The position numbers and the translations under genes are program-made. The notes under the pieces were generated by a model, which was given only the letters and a program-made list of their open reading frames with translations, was not told the origin of the DNA and ran no database searches. Shown here piece by piece: positions 7,819 through 17,007 of a stretch of DNA of 64,000 nt (the first letter of the stretch is position 1; every line of letters begins with the position of its first letter). The DNA lies in NCBI GenBank assembly GCA_041306075.1, contig JBFYKH010000008.1, positions 13,010-77,009 on the forward strand, in the 5' to 3' direction. This stretch comes from JAHIYG01 sp041306075. GTDB taxonomy: Archaea; Altiarchaeota; Altiarchaeia; IMC4; SCGC-AAA252-I15.

Positions 7819-8287
7819 GGGTAAAAGAGCCAAAGAAACCAGGAGGAATCTGAAGCTGAAGCTTGCGGACGCCGGCAGCGCCCTCGGCCTCAGCCCCACC
7901 ATGTTCGGCATATACATGGAGCTGTTCCTGTCGGTGAAACCCATCGGGCTGAGGGAGATAGCCGACGCCACGGGATACAGCGTCTCCACCGTCTGCAACA
8001 ACATGGAGGCCATAGAGAACCTCCTAGACGTCCGGAAGTTCAGGATGCCCGGCAGCAAGAAGGAGTACTACGAATGCCAGAACGACCTGACGACGATATA
8101 CCGGAAGAAGATAACATGCGCCAGAGAGGTCCTGCCCAGAATCGTGGAGGCCCTCAGGTCCGCGGAGGAGGGGATGGGCTCTGAGGACGCCAATCTGCTA
8201 GAACGCATTGTGAAGAGGCGACGGGACTACGAAAGGCTCGGGAGCCTGCTTGATGCCATGGAGGTGGACATGCATGCCAGAGCATAA
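7817..8287 (+). CDS. GbsR/MarR-like winged-helix transcriptional regulator
   Basis: 156 aa. The N-terminal ~100 residues form a winged helix: GLSPTMFGIYMELFLS, then GLREIADATGYSVSTVCNNMEAIE as helix-turn-helix, then a basic wing near KFRMPGSKKEYY. The C-terminal part is helical and probably dimerises, as in GbsR-type proteins. It is the first gene of a five-gene operon and its 3' end overlaps the ATPase start (8274) by 14 bases, so it most likely controls this ABC system. The effector is unknown. Confidence 0.8.
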   Translation: MGKRAKETRRNLKLKLADAGSALGLSPTMFGIYMELFLSVKPIGLREIADATGYSVSTVCNNMEAIENLLDVRKFRMPGSKKEYYECQNDLTTIYRKKITCAREVLPRIVEALRSAEEGMGSEDANLLERIVKRRRDYERLGSLLDAMEVDMHARA

Positions 8288-8996
8288 GGACGGCCCAAAG
8301 CGCGCGCCCGGAGGAAAATGCGACCCCGCACCCATAATACGGCTTGTCGACGTCTGGAAGGTGTACAGGATGGGCGAAGTCGAGGTCCCCGCTCTGAGGG
8401 GGCTCACCCTCGAGATACACCCGTGCGAATTCGTGGCCATCATGGGCCCGTCCGGAAGCGGCAAGAGCACTTCCATGAACATGGTCGGCTGCCTCGACGT
8501 CCCCACCCGGGGGGAGATATACCTCGACGGGAGGAACATAGCCGAACTCGAGGAATCGGAGCTCGCCCAGATAAGGGGGCGGAAGATCGGCTTCGTCTTC
8601 CAGCAGTTCAACCTGATACAGAACCTCTCCGCGGTCGAGAACGTCACCATGCCGATGATGTTCCAGGATGTGCCGACGTATGAGCGCGAGGAGAGGGGAA
8701 GGAGGCTCCTTGAGACTGTGGGCCTCGGAGAGAGGATGGACCACAGGCCGACCGAACTTTCGGGCGGGGAACAGCAGAGGGTGGCCATCGCGCGGGCGCT
8801 AGCCAACAACCCGCCGGTCATACTCGCGGACGAGCCGACGGGAAACCTCGACTCCAGGAGGGGCGAGGAGATAATGGAGCTGTTGACTGCGCTCCACGAG
8901 AGGGAGGACAAGACAATAATCATGGTCACGCACGACGCTAAGCTTAGCAAGTACGCCGACCGTGTGATAAACATAAAGGACGGCAAAGTGGTATAG
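8274..8996 (+). CDS. ABC transporter ATP-binding protein (LolD/MacB type)
   Basis: 240 aa. Walker A GPSGSGKST (about residues 58-66), Q-loop FQQFNLIQ, signature LSGGEQQR, Walker B VILADEP, D-loop GNLDS and switch His in MVTHD are all intact. I start at ATG 8274, which has an excellent ribosome-binding site (ggaggtgg, 8260-8267); an earlier in-frame ATG at 8250 lies inside the regulator. It pairs with the two FtsX-like permeases at 10314 and 11536. Cys residues in the unusual N-terminal extension (residues 1-20) are not typical of the family. Confidence 0.93.
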   Translation: MPEHKDGPKRAPGGKCDPAPIIRLVDVWKVYRMGEVEVPALRGLTLEIHPCEFVAIMGPSGSGKSTSMNMVGCLDVPTRGEIYLDGRNIAELEESELAQIRGRKIGFVFQQFNLIQNLSAVENVTMPMMFQDVPTYEREERGRRLLETVGLGERMDHRPTELSGGEQQRVAIARALANNPPVILADEPTGNLDSRRGEEIMELLTALHEREDKTIIMVTHDAKLSKYADRVINIKDGKVV

Positions 8997-9008
8997 GAGG
9001 TATGAAAG

Positions 9009-10307
9009 ATGATGAAGAGGATTGTTGCGGCTGCGGTTCTGTTGATGCTGGCGTCCTGCGCGTCCGCGCAGGCAAGGTATGATTCGGCGTCCATCGAGCC
9101 GCCTTACGTCGAGCCCGGAGACACCGTCGCCATCAACGTCAAGTTCCACGAGGGGCTGACCAAGAGGGAGATATACACGACTCCGGTTAGCGACGGCGAG
9201 AGGCTGCCCATCGGGGAGAAGGCCGACACATCATATTCCGCAGTCCTCGTCCCCAAGGACGAGGCCACTAGGCGCTACGTCCTGATAAAGGAGGGCGAAA
9301 GGCCGATAGGCCATCTATTCGCAGGCGAGACGTGGACAGCCCCCTTCGAAATCCAGGTCCTGGACGGCGCGCCGCCCACGAACTACACCCTCACGTTCCA
9401 GCTGGCGAGGGGAGGCCTCGAAGGCGCTAGGACGGAGGTCGCCCTCACGCGCGACATAACCGTGGTCGTGAACGGGGCGCCGAAGTTCACCATCGACTCT
9501 GATAACGAGCTGTCCGCAGGCAAGGCCAATAGCTTCAGGGTGGCCATCGGAAACGTAGGCGGCGGGACGGCCAGGCAGGTCACAGTTACCATCAACGCGA
9601 CTTCGCCGCTCACGGTGTTGAAGGCTTCGAGCCAGTACCTGGGGGACATGAACGGATTGTCGTCGAACACGCTCCACTACGACCTTTACGTTGACAGCAC
9701 CGCCTCTCCGAAGGCATACACCATACCCGTCGAGATAAGGTATACCGACCGGGAGGGCGTCCAGCAGACGGTCGGAAAGATGCTGGGCGTCAAGGTCTCG
9801 GGGAACCCTAATGTCATGGCGAGCATCGACAGCTTCGACGACGCGAAGGGGGGCATGACCGGGAAGGTCACGGTCAGCGTCGCGAACAAGGGCTTCGTCG
9901 AGGCGAAGTTCCTTTCACTGAGCGTCCTTGACGGGGACAAGTATACAGTCACGTCGAAGAGCGACATGTACATCGGCAACCTGGCTTCAGACGACTTCCA
10001 GTCCGAGGACTTCACAGTCAGGTTCGCGGACGGCGCGAGCGGCAAGGTGCCGCTGAAGGTTAGGGCCTCGTACACCGAGGAGAACAACAACGGCGTCCAC
10101 AACGAGGACTTTGAGCTTCCGATAAACGTGATGTCCCCTGAGGACTACGACAAGGCCCACCCGACGACAGATAGCAGCCAGCATCTCGTAATGGTCGCGG
10201 TAGTGATACCGGCCCTGATAGTCGCCTACGTGGCATTGTGGCTCCTGTACAAGGTCGCCGGGGCCGTGACTGGATTCATAGACCGGAAGGTGTTCCGGAG
10301 AAAGTAG
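9009..10307 (+). CDS. Exported CARDB/COG1361-like protein with C-terminal membrane anchor
   Basis: 432 aa. The start ATG 9009 has a ggaggt ribosome-binding site at 8997-9002. A signal peptide (about residues 1-21) contains LASC, which could be a lipobox. Three or so beta-sandwich domains of the archaeal S-layer/CARDB type follow (VAIGNVGGGTARQVTVTI, VSVANKGFVEAKFLSL), then one membrane helix near residues 395-420 and a short basic tail. It lies between ATPase and permease genes and is the counterpart of the protein at 1346-3010. It probably acts as the extracytoplasmic partner of the transporter, in the place MacA holds in bacteria; that role is inferred from position. Confidence 0.82.
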   Translation: MMKRIVAAAVLLMLASCASAQARYDSASIEPPYVEPGDTVAINVKFHEGLTKREIYTTPVSDGERLPIGEKADTSYSAVLVPKDEATRRYVLIKEGERPIGHLFAGETWTAPFEIQVLDGAPPTNYTLTFQLARGGLEGARTEVALTRDITVVVNGAPKFTIDSDNELSAGKANSFRVAIGNVGGGTARQVTVTINATSPLTVLKASSQYLGDMNGLSSNTLHYDLYVDSTASPKAYTIPVEIRYTDREGVQQTVGKMLGVKVSGNPNVMASIDSFDDAKGGMTGKVTVSVANKGFVEAKFLSLSVLDGDKYTVTSKSDMYIGNLASDDFQSEDFTVRFADGASGKVPLKVRASYTEENNNGVHNEDFELPINVMSPEDYDKAHPTTDSSQHLVMVAVVIPALIVAYVALWLLYKVAGAVTGFIDRKVFRRK

Positions 10308-10313
10308 GGCGGG

Positions 10314-11534
10314 ATGATAGCCGATTACCTCAGGCATGCGGCGCATAGCCTGGCCAGCCGGGGACTCAGGAGCTGGCTGACCATGCTCGGCATATTCGTC
10401 GGGATAGCCGCGGTGGTGGCCCTGACGTCGCTCGGCCAGGGCCTCCAGGACTACATAGACCAGGAGTTCCAGAAGATAGGAGTCAACCGGGTCATCGTGC
10501 TCCCGGGCGGCGGAGGATTCCAGGCCTTCCAGCCGGGCCTTTCGTCCGCGAAGCTCCACGACCACGACCTCGACGTCGCCCTAAGGGTCAGGGGGGTCGA
10601 CTCCGGCATAGGCCTCTACAGGAGGGTCGTCCCGGTCAACCACCGCGGGGAAACGAAGTTCGTGAACCTTTTCGGGGCCCCATTCGACCAGGAGTCTATC
10701 GAGTACATGAGGACCCTGAAGTTCATGGAGGTCGACGAGGGCAGGTACCTCACCCCGCAGGACAGGCGCAACGCCCTCATGGCGAGGGTTCTGGCGACGG
10801 AGGTCTTCAAGAAGGAAGTCAAGAGGGGCGAGAAGGTCGAAGTCGACGGGTTCACGTTCACGATAGTCGGCTTCAATCCGAAGTCCGGGGAGCCCCCGCA
10901 GGACAGGAAGGTGGTGGTGCCGCTGTCGACGATGCGCGAGATGTACCCCATCGGCGACGAGCTGAACATGATATCGGTCCGCACAAAGCCTGGCTTCAAC
11001 GTCACGGAGGTGGCGGAGGACATGAAGACGAGGCTGAGGAGGGACCACGGGCTCGCGGAGGGGAAGGAGGACTTCACCATACAGACCGCCGAGCAGATGA
11101 TGAAGACGTTCCAGAGCATAGTCGGCGTCGTCCAGACGGTCCTGTCCGGGATAGCAGCCATATCGCTCGTGGTCGGCGGCCTCGGAATCATGACTACGAT
11201 GTACACGAGCGTCATCGAGCGGACGAGCCAGATAGGCATAATGAAGGCGGTCGGCGCGAAGAACCGCGACATAATGCTGCTCTTCCTCATCGAATCCGGA
11301 GCCCTCGGCCTCGTGGGCGGGATAATCGGCGTCGCTCTCGGCCTGTCGATAAGCTTCGGGGTCGCATACGTGGCGCAGAGTTACTACGGAATAGAGCTGC
11401 TCCACGCGTCGGCGGACCCCGCCATCATACTCGGGGCCCTCTCGTTCAGCTTCGTCGTGGGATGCGCCTCGGGGGTACTGCCTTCCCTGAAGGCCGCGGA
11501 CATGAAGCCCGTGGAGGCGATAAGGCAGAAGTAA
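10314..11534 (+). CDS. MacB/FtsX-family ABC permease (first of tandem pair)
   Basis: 406 aa. An N-terminal helix (about 20-42) preceded by a conserved SRGLRSWLTMLGIFVGIAAV segment, a ~220-residue outer domain, and three C-terminal helices with the FtsX motif SQIGIMKAVGAKNRD. It starts 6 bases after the exported-protein gene and ends 1 base before the next permease. The two tandem permeases are clearly homologous to each other, suggesting a heterodimer. Confidence 0.93.
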   Translation: MIADYLRHAAHSLASRGLRSWLTMLGIFVGIAAVVALTSLGQGLQDYIDQEFQKIGVNRVIVLPGGGGFQAFQPGLSSAKLHDHDLDVALRVRGVDSGIGLYRRVVPVNHRGETKFVNLFGAPFDQESIEYMRTLKFMEVDEGRYLTPQDRRNALMARVLATEVFKKEVKRGEKVEVDGFTFTIVGFNPKSGEPPQDRKVVVPLSTMREMYPIGDELNMISVRTKPGFNVTEVAEDMKTRLRRDHGLAEGKEDFTIQTAEQMMKTFQSIVGVVQTVLSGIAAISLVVGGLGIMTTMYTSVIERTSQIGIMKAVGAKNRDIMLLFLIESGALGLVGGIIGVALGLSISFGVAYVAQSYYGIELLHASADPAIILGALSFSFVVGCASGVLPSLKAADMKPVEAIRQK

Positions 11535-11535
11535 G

Positions 11536-12741
11536 ATGATGTGGGACTACCTTAGGCTTTCCGTCAGGGGGATTAGGAGGAAGGGCGTGCGCAGCTGGCT
11601 CACCATGCTCGGCATATTCATAGGCATAGCCGCCGTGGTGTCGCTCATATCCCTCGGCAAGGGGATGGAGAACGCCATAATGGCGCAGTTCGAGAGCATC
11701 GGCTCGGACACCATAATCGTGATGCCAGGCACGGGCTTCGAATCGTTCGGCAGCGCGAAGCTCACAGCCCACGACGAGGACATTATCAGGGGGATAGCCG
11801 GCGTCGAGAACCTCGCCCCCTTCTCTGTGAGGCTCTCGAGGGTGGAGTACGGCAGGGACGTGTTCTACGGATTCGTCGGCGGATGGCCGACGGACGACAG
11901 GTACGAGGTCATAGACTCCATGTCCACGTTCAAGCTGCTCGAGGGCCGCAGAAGCCAGCCCGGGGAGAAGTACACCACGGTCGTCGGCTATAGCCTGGGC
12001 GAGGGGGGTTTCATCAACGGCAGGAACGTGCGCATCGGCGACAAGCTGACGATAGACGGGGTGGACTTCAAGGTCGTCGGCGTCATGGACAGGGTGGGCA
12101 ACCCGGAGGACGACAAGAACATATACATACCGCTCGACGCGGCAGAGGAGATATTCGGCGACGACACGTACGACCAGTTCATCGTGAAGGTGGCGGTGGG
12201 CTATCCGCCGGAGAAGATCGCCGGGGACATAAAGTACAGGATGCGCAGGGACCGGAACCAGAAGGCGGGAGAGGAGGACTTCAGCGTCCAGACGCCTGAG
12301 CAGCTCCTTGAGAGCGTCGGCGGCATCCTGACCACGGTTCAGGCCGTCCTTGTGGGGATAGCGATGATTTCCCTGATGGTCGGGGGCGTCGGGATAATGA
12401 ACACGATGTACACGAGCGTCATAGAGAGGACCCGGGAGATAGGGATAATGAAGGCCATCGGCGCGAAGAACGACGACATACTCGCCATGTTCCTCGCCGA
12501 GTCAGGGACGCTCGGCGCGGTCGGAGGCCTGGTCGGCATAGCCATCGGCCTTGCGATGAGCAAGACCGTGGAGTACTATGGGGGGGCGCAGATGGGCAAC
12601 GACCTCCTGAAGGCGGACACATCCCCCGCCCTGATACTCGGGGCGCTCGCGTTCAGCTTCGTCGTCGGATGCCTCTCCGGCACCCTCCCGGCGATGCAGG
12701 CGAGCAGGCTGAAGCCGGTCGAGGCCCTCAGGTACGAGTGA
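11536..12741 (+). CDS. MacB/FtsX-family ABC permease (second of tandem pair)
   Basis: 401 aa with the same architecture as its upstream neighbour: GVRSWLTMLGIFIGIAAVVS N-terminal helix, outer core domain, and C-terminal three-helix FtsX domain with REIGIMKAIGAKNDD. It is the last gene of the regulator-ATPase-exported protein-permease-permease operon. A GC hairpin at 12750-12766 follows. Substrate is unknown. Confidence 0.93.
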   Translation: MMWDYLRLSVRGIRRKGVRSWLTMLGIFIGIAAVVSLISLGKGMENAIMAQFESIGSDTIIVMPGTGFESFGSAKLTAHDEDIIRGIAGVENLAPFSVRLSRVEYGRDVFYGFVGGWPTDDRYEVIDSMSTFKLLEGRRSQPGEKYTTVVGYSLGEGGFINGRNVRIGDKLTIDGVDFKVVGVMDRVGNPEDDKNIYIPLDAAEEIFGDDTYDQFIVKVAVGYPPEKIAGDIKYRMRRDRNQKAGEEDFSVQTPEQLLESVGGILTTVQAVLVGIAMISLMVGGVGIMNTMYTSVIERTREIGIMKAIGAKNDDILAMFLAESGTLGAVGGLVGIAIGLAMSKTVEYYGGAQMGNDLLKADTSPALILGALAFSFVVGCLSGTLPAMQASRLKPVEALRYE

Positions 12742-12749
12742 TTGGCGGC

Positions 12750-12766
12750 GGGGCATACGCTGCCCC
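12750..12766. terminator. GC hairpin after ABC operon
   Basis: ggggca (12750-12755) pairs with tgcccc (12761-12766) across a 5-base loop, 9 bases after the last permease stop and just ahead of the next promoter (tttaaa near 12773). It lacks a following T-run, so termination activity is uncertain. Confidence 0.35.
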
Positions 12767-12794
12767 GGGATGATTTAAACCCGGCCGCGGTTAT

Positions 12795-13847
12795 ATGTTA
12801 CCGATGCGCAGACACGCCGCTTGGACGCTTCTCGGGCTGGCCCTGGCGTACATGATGTACGTCATGGTGGCCGAGTTCGTGGACGTGCTCGTCTACAGCG
12901 TATTCATATACTACGTCAGCAGGCCAGTCTACTGGCGCCTCAAGGGCGGCTTCAAGTCCGAGATGGCCGCGGCCTTCGTGTCGGTGTTCATCCTCCTTAT
13001 GCCGGTGACCTTCGTCACGATGTACAGCATAGGCGTGGCTTCGGCGGAGCTGGCGAACTTCACGGCCGACTCCGAGCTGCCGTACAGGGACTCCATCGTC
13101 GCCGCGGCGGCCGGGTACTCGTCCGCGCTCGAGGAGCTCGGCCCCGAGGACCTGGTAGGCCTCGGCCAGAGCTCGGACATGCGCAGCCTGTGGGACATCG
13201 CCTCCTACCTGGCTGTGGTGGCTATGGGAGCGCTGGTGCATGTCATGCTCACGTTCATAATAGCGCTGTACCTCCTCGTGGACGGCTGGAAGCTGAGGCG
13301 CTGGCTCTCCGGGAACCTTTACCCCCATGAGAAGCGGCTCACGGACAGGTACATGTCCGAGGTCGACGAGGACCTGCACAAGGTTTTCTCCGGGAACATA
13401 CTCACGGCGTTCGTGATAGTCCTCATCGGCGCGGTGTCGTTCATCCTGTTGGACGCCATAGCTCCCCCGAACCTCGCCCTCCCCTACCCCCTGCTCATGG
13501 GCATGATATGCGGCGTCACGAGCCTGGTGCCCATGTTCGGGGTCGCATTATTCTGGGTTCCGGCGGCATTTTCGATGGCCGCCTGGTCGTACGTGAACGG
13601 GGGCCTCGCCGAGGACCTCTGGTTCATCGCCCTCTTCACGGCCGTCTCTGCAGTCGTCGTCGACTGGGGCCCGAACCTGTTGTTCAAGCCCCGCATAACC
13701 GGCCGCAGGATACACCCCGGCCTCATGATGCTCGCATACCTCTTCGGACCCCTGGCGTTCGGCATCGCAGGGCTGTTCCTCGGGCCCATAGTCCTTGTGC
13801 TTGCGGTGAACTTCGTTAAGGTCGTGCTGCCCGAGCTGAGAAGGTAG
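12795..13847 (+). CDS. AI-2E (PerM/YdiK) family membrane transporter
   Basis: 350 aa, polytopic. The layout fits the AI-2E transporter family (PF01594): two N-terminal helices, a helical extracytoplasmic stretch (about 75-135), then five or more helices with the typical GLVPMFG-like segment (here CGVTSLVPMFGVALFWVPAA) and a C-terminal LMMLAYLFGPLAFGIAGLFLGPIV block. Substrates vary across the family (Na+/H+ antiport, signal export), so none is assigned. ATG 12804 is an alternative start, about 27 bases from the TATA centre. Confidence 0.85.
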   Translation: MLPMRRHAAWTLLGLALAYMMYVMVAEFVDVLVYSVFIYYVSRPVYWRLKGGFKSEMAAAFVSVFILLMPVTFVTMYSIGVASAELANFTADSELPYRDSIVAAAAGYSSALEELGPEDLVGLGQSSDMRSLWDIASYLAVVAMGALVHVMLTFIIALYLLVDGWKLRRWLSGNLYPHEKRLTDRYMSEVDEDLHKVFSGNILTAFVIVLIGAVSFILLDAIAPPNLALPYPLLMGMICGVTSLVPMFGVALFWVPAAFSMAAWSYVNGGLAEDLWFIALFTAVSAVVVDWGPNLLFKPRITGRRIHPGLMMLAYLFGPLAFGIAGLFLGPIVLVLAVNFVKVVLPELRR

Positions 13848-13850
13848 GGG

Positions 13851-14363
13851 TCATATCAGCCTGGAGTCGTAGGCCCAGTGGAGGAGCGCCTGCCGTTGCC
13901 TGCGCCGGCACAGGAGGTCCCGCCGCATGCAGTGCTTCTTCACCGCCTCTCCGTGCCGCCTGATGGCCTTCCACCGGCTTATCTGGCGGAGGTCGTCCGG
14001 GCCTCGGCGGCCCAGGTAGTACCGGCAGTACCACTGGAACCAGCCTCTCGGGTCTTCGGGGTGTATCCATCCGCGTTTCTTCCATTCGGAGAGGGGGAGG
14101 GAGGCGTCGGTCCGGTAGAAGTTGAGTTCCGGGTTCCGTCCCCCGGGGCTGAGTTTCGCCCGCCTGAACCACGACTTCGGGAATTCGCCGCGGCAGTCCG
14201 TCATGTACTTGCCGCCGAAGACCCCGAGCTCGAGCATCCGTTTAGGCGTCAGCTCCGGCTTGAATTCCGGGTGGAAGTTCCCACCCGCAGGCTCCGTGAG
14301 ATAGTACACGTAGCCGCTCTGCATCAGGTCGTTGACGACGACGCGGACAGGCTTCGCCCTCAT
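13851..14363 (-). CDS. Conserved Trp/Arg/Tyr-rich protein of unknown function
   Basis: 170 aa from ATG 14363. The frame runs further upstream to 14945, but that part is antisense to proS. The most striking segment is GWFQWYCRYYLGRRGPDD (about residues 100-117). A family of proteins in bacteria, plants and fungi carries this WFQWYxRYYxGRR stretch, to my recollection with no assigned function. The chain is basic, soluble and has Cys residues near the C-terminus (KKHCMRRDLLCRRRQ) that could bind metal. It stands alone between two opposite-strand genes. Confidence 0.7.
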   Translation of the reverse strand: MRAKPVRVVVNDLMQSGYVYYLTEPAGGNFHPEFKPELTPKRMLELGVFGGKYMTDCRGEFPKSWFRRAKLSPGGRNPELNFYRTDASLPLSEWKKRGWIHPEDPRGWFQWYCRYYLGRRGPDDLRQISRWKAIRRHGEAVKKHCMRRDLLCRRRQRQALLHWAYDSRLI

Positions 14364-14480
14364 AGGGTAGTGATTCTTCCGGCGCGCATAAAAGGCCGGA
14401 TGCTCGACGGAATCCCCAGACTCGGGCATTCCAGGGGGTACGGGAGGGATTTTTATCATTGCGAGCATAATAGGTATCCT

Positions 14481-15866
14481 ATGGCCGAGGAGTTCGGTGA
14501 ATGGTACAGGCGGATGCTCTCCGAGAACCTGCTCGTCGACGACCGCTACGACGTCAAGGGGATGCTCGTCTACCGCGGCAACGGGATGCGCATCATGAGG
14601 GAGATGGTGCGGCACCTGGAGCGTCTCCAGGAGGAGGACGGCCACGAGCCCACGCTCTTCCCCGTGCTCATACCCGACAACCTCCTGATGAAGGAGGCGG
14701 AGCACATCGCCGGCTTCGAGGACCAGGTATACTGGGTGACCCACGCGGGCAAGAACCCCCTCGAGCGGAAGCTCGCCCTGAGGCCGACGAGCGAGACCTG
14801 CATGTACCCGATGTTCGCCCTCTGGGTGAGGACTTTCCAGGACCTGCCGGTAAAGGTCCACCAGACCGTCACCGTGTACAGGTACGAGACAAAGCAGACG
14901 AGGCCCCTGATCAGGAGCAGGGAGTTCTACTGGAACGAGGGCCACACCGCGTTCGCGACCGCCGAGGAGGCGGAGGAGAACGTGAAGACCATCAGGCGCA
15001 TCTACACGGACCTAATCAGCGGCCTCCTGTGCCTGCCGGTGCAGGTGAACATGAGGCCGCAGTGGGACAAGTTCCCGGGAGCCGAGTACACGATGGCCTT
15101 CGAGACGCTCATGCCGGACGGGAGGACACTTCAGGTGGCGACGATACACAACCTCGGCCAGCATTTCAGCAGGGTGTTCGGCATCGAGTTCGACGACGAC
15201 AAGGGGGTGAAGCATCACGCCTGGCAGACTTCTTACGGTCCCGGCTTCGGGAGGCTCCTTGCCGCCGCGGTTTCGGTCCACGGCGACGAGAAGGGCATGG
15301 TTCTGCCCCCGAGGGTGGCGCCCATCCAGGCCGTTATCATACCCATAATTTTCAAGGACGTGGAGAGGGCTGGCGTCATGGAGTACGTCCGGGCGCTTGA
15401 GGCCAGGCTCCGGGGCCGGGGCTTCAGGGTCAGGGTGGACGACAGCGACCAGAGGCCTGGCGCCAAGTTCTTCAGGTGGGAGCGGGAGGGCGTGCCCGTG
15501 AGGATTGAGGCCGGCCCCAGGGACATCAGGGAGGGCAAGGTCGTCGTCGTCAGGAGGGACAACGGCGTAAAGGAGAGCGTGGATGCGAGCGGGCTGGACT
15601 TGGCCGCCGTCTTCACTGCCGTCGAGGAGTATATGAGGGCTAAGGCCCAGAAGAGGTTCGACGAGAGGCTCTTTTCGGCTGACAGCCTCCCCGCGTTCAG
15701 GGAGCTTGTCGGCAGGGGGGTTGTCACTGTGGGCTGGTGCGGGCATGACGAGTGCGCGAAGCCCATCGACGAGGCGGGGACCATGCTGACTGTGACCGAT
15801 GAGAGGGCGTCGTGCGTCGTTTGCGGCAAGGCCGGCACTAATGTCAGGGTCGCCAGGACATTTTAA
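14481..15866 (+). CDS. proS: Prolyl-tRNA synthetase (archaeal/eukaryal type)
   Basis: 461 aa. Class II aminoacyl-tRNA synthetase core with motif 2 (VYRYETKQTRPLIRSREFYWNEGHTAFAT), the Pro-site loop near LRPTSET, and motif 3 near YGPGFGRLLAAAV. An HGTP anticodon-binding domain follows (about 285-385), then the C-terminal zinc-binding-type domain with CGHDECAK and CVVCG cysteines, as in archaeal/eukaryal ProRS. The start is ATG 14481 behind a TATA-like tttttatc (about 14448-14456); the upstream open frame to 13878 is antisense to the previous gene. Length is normal for the group. It charges tRNA(Pro). Confidence 0.96.
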   Translation: MAEEFGEWYRRMLSENLLVDDRYDVKGMLVYRGNGMRIMREMVRHLERLQEEDGHEPTLFPVLIPDNLLMKEAEHIAGFEDQVYWVTHAGKNPLERKLALRPTSETCMYPMFALWVRTFQDLPVKVHQTVTVYRYETKQTRPLIRSREFYWNEGHTAFATAEEAEENVKTIRRIYTDLISGLLCLPVQVNMRPQWDKFPGAEYTMAFETLMPDGRTLQVATIHNLGQHFSRVFGIEFDDDKGVKHHAWQTSYGPGFGRLLAAAVSVHGDEKGMVLPPRVAPIQAVIIPIIFKDVERAGVMEYVRALEARLRGRGFRVRVDDSDQRPGAKFFRWEREGVPVRIEAGPRDIREGKVVVVRRDNGVKESVDASGLDLAAVFTAVEEYMRAKAQKRFDERLFSADSLPAFRELVGRGVVTVGWCGHDECAKPIDEAGTMLTVTDERASCVVCGKAGTNVRVARTF

Positions 15867-15908
15867 CGTTGAACATTGTTTATAAAGGGGTTCTTCCAAA
15901 AAAATAAC

Positions 15909-16487
15909 ATGGAGGCCAGGAACCCCACCAGGGTATACGGCAGCCCGTATAAAACCCCAATCGCATACCCCCTGTTATTCATAGTCATACTCGTCTTCGC
16001 CGCATACGAGCTTGGTCTCAGCCTCCCCCAAGACGCCTTGAGGCCGCCCACAGGCTTCGCGACTGCGGAGACCGGCATCCACGACGGCCGGGACCTGGAC
16101 ACCCTGCTCGGCCAGGAGACGCTACCGGAAGACGCGCCGGTAATCACATCCAGGGGATTCAGCCTCCTTGAGCCCGTCGCCAAGGCGTCGAAATACCACG
16201 GCGACGGCACGCTCGCCATAATGTTCCTCAAGACGATGCCGTCCGAGCTGAGGATAGCGGACGTGAAGGTGACGAACAACGCGACAGGCAAAAGATGCCT
16301 GACCGTTGACAAGCCGAGAATCGTGCCCCAAAACCGCGAGACAGTCTACGTCGAGGCCGCCTCCTGCGACACGACACCCACCGAAAGCAGGATACTAGAA
16401 TACGACGTGGCGGTAATCTACGACATGACGTTCGGGCCGGTGGACATACCGTGCACAAGCTCAGGACGGCTGAGCGTGTGGCTTTAA
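15909..16487 (+). CDS. Membrane-anchored extracytoplasmic protein of unknown function
   Basis: 192 aa from ATG 15909; the earlier TTG at 15876 lies inside the TATA box (gtttataaa, 15878-15887). One membrane helix (about residues 20-40) is followed by ~150 residues of probably extracytoplasmic, beta-rich sequence with three cysteines in the last third that could form disulfides. It is followed 25 bases later by the LEA-like protein, also membrane-anchored, so the two may work together. The family is not recognised. Confidence 0.65.
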   Translation: MEARNPTRVYGSPYKTPIAYPLLFIVILVFAAYELGLSLPQDALRPPTGFATAETGIHDGRDLDTLLGQETLPEDAPVITSRGFSLLEPVAKASKYHGDGTLAIMFLKTMPSELRIADVKVTNNATGKRCLTVDKPRIVPQNRETVYVEAASCDTTPTESRILEYDVAVIYDMTFGPVDIPCTSSGRLSVWL

Positions 16488-16512
16488 TACGGTTTAATGC
16501 AATATCTGTCTC

Positions 16513-17007
16513 GTGAAACCCATCGTCTACATAGCCGTCGCCACACTCCTAGTACTGGCCGCTGCCGGATACTGGCTCCTCCCGCAGATGACCGCCAAGC
16601 CCGAGGTGGCCGTGAAAGGCGTGGACTACCGGGTTGAAGACAAGGTGGCCGTGTTCGGCGTCGAGATACCCACCAATATGACTGTGGTCGTCAGGACCGA
16701 AGTCTACAACCCGAACATACTCGCATTGAAGGTCACGGGAGCAGAGTGCAAAGTCTACATCAACGACGCCGAGATAGGCGACGGCAGACTGACCGGGCCC
16801 CTGGAAGTCCCGCCGAAGGGCATTAGAGACATGACAGTGGAGGTGAACCTGCCCACCGAGAAGGGATTGTCGGGGATATTATCCGCGGTAAGCGAGGGCG
16901 CGGCCGTCGCAAGGGTCAAAGGCAAGGTAAGGGTCTTGCTGCCCGTGTTAGGCGAGGCCGAGGTACCGCTCGACGAGTCATACGACCTGTCAAACGCCGT
17001 CAGATAG
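16513..17007 (+). CDS. LEA14/WHy-domain protein, membrane anchored
   Basis: 164 aa starting at GTG 16513. An N-terminal helix (about 4-22) anchors a single beta-sandwich domain with the LEA_2/WHy pattern: VVVRTEVYNPNILALKVTGAECKVYINDAEIGDG, PPKGIRDMTVEVNLP, then VRVKGKVRVLLP-type strands ending in VPLDESYDL. Archaeal LEA14-like proteins are usually membrane-anchored; proposed roles are stress-related. The 3' end overlaps the convergent small membrane gene by 8 bases. Confidence 0.75.
   Translation: MKPIVYIAVATLLVLAAAGYWLLPQMTAKPEVAVKGVDYRVEDKVAVFGVEIPTNMTVVVRTEVYNPNILALKVTGAECKVYINDAEIGDGRLTGPLEVPPKGIRDMTVEVNLPTEKGLSGILSAVSEGAAVARVKGKVRVLLPVLGEAEVPLDESYDLSNAVR

Noticed and set aside
13878..14480. 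N-terminal extension of the proS frame
   Set aside because: It is antisense to the WFQWY-family gene; ProRS begins at ATG 14481 behind a TATA box.
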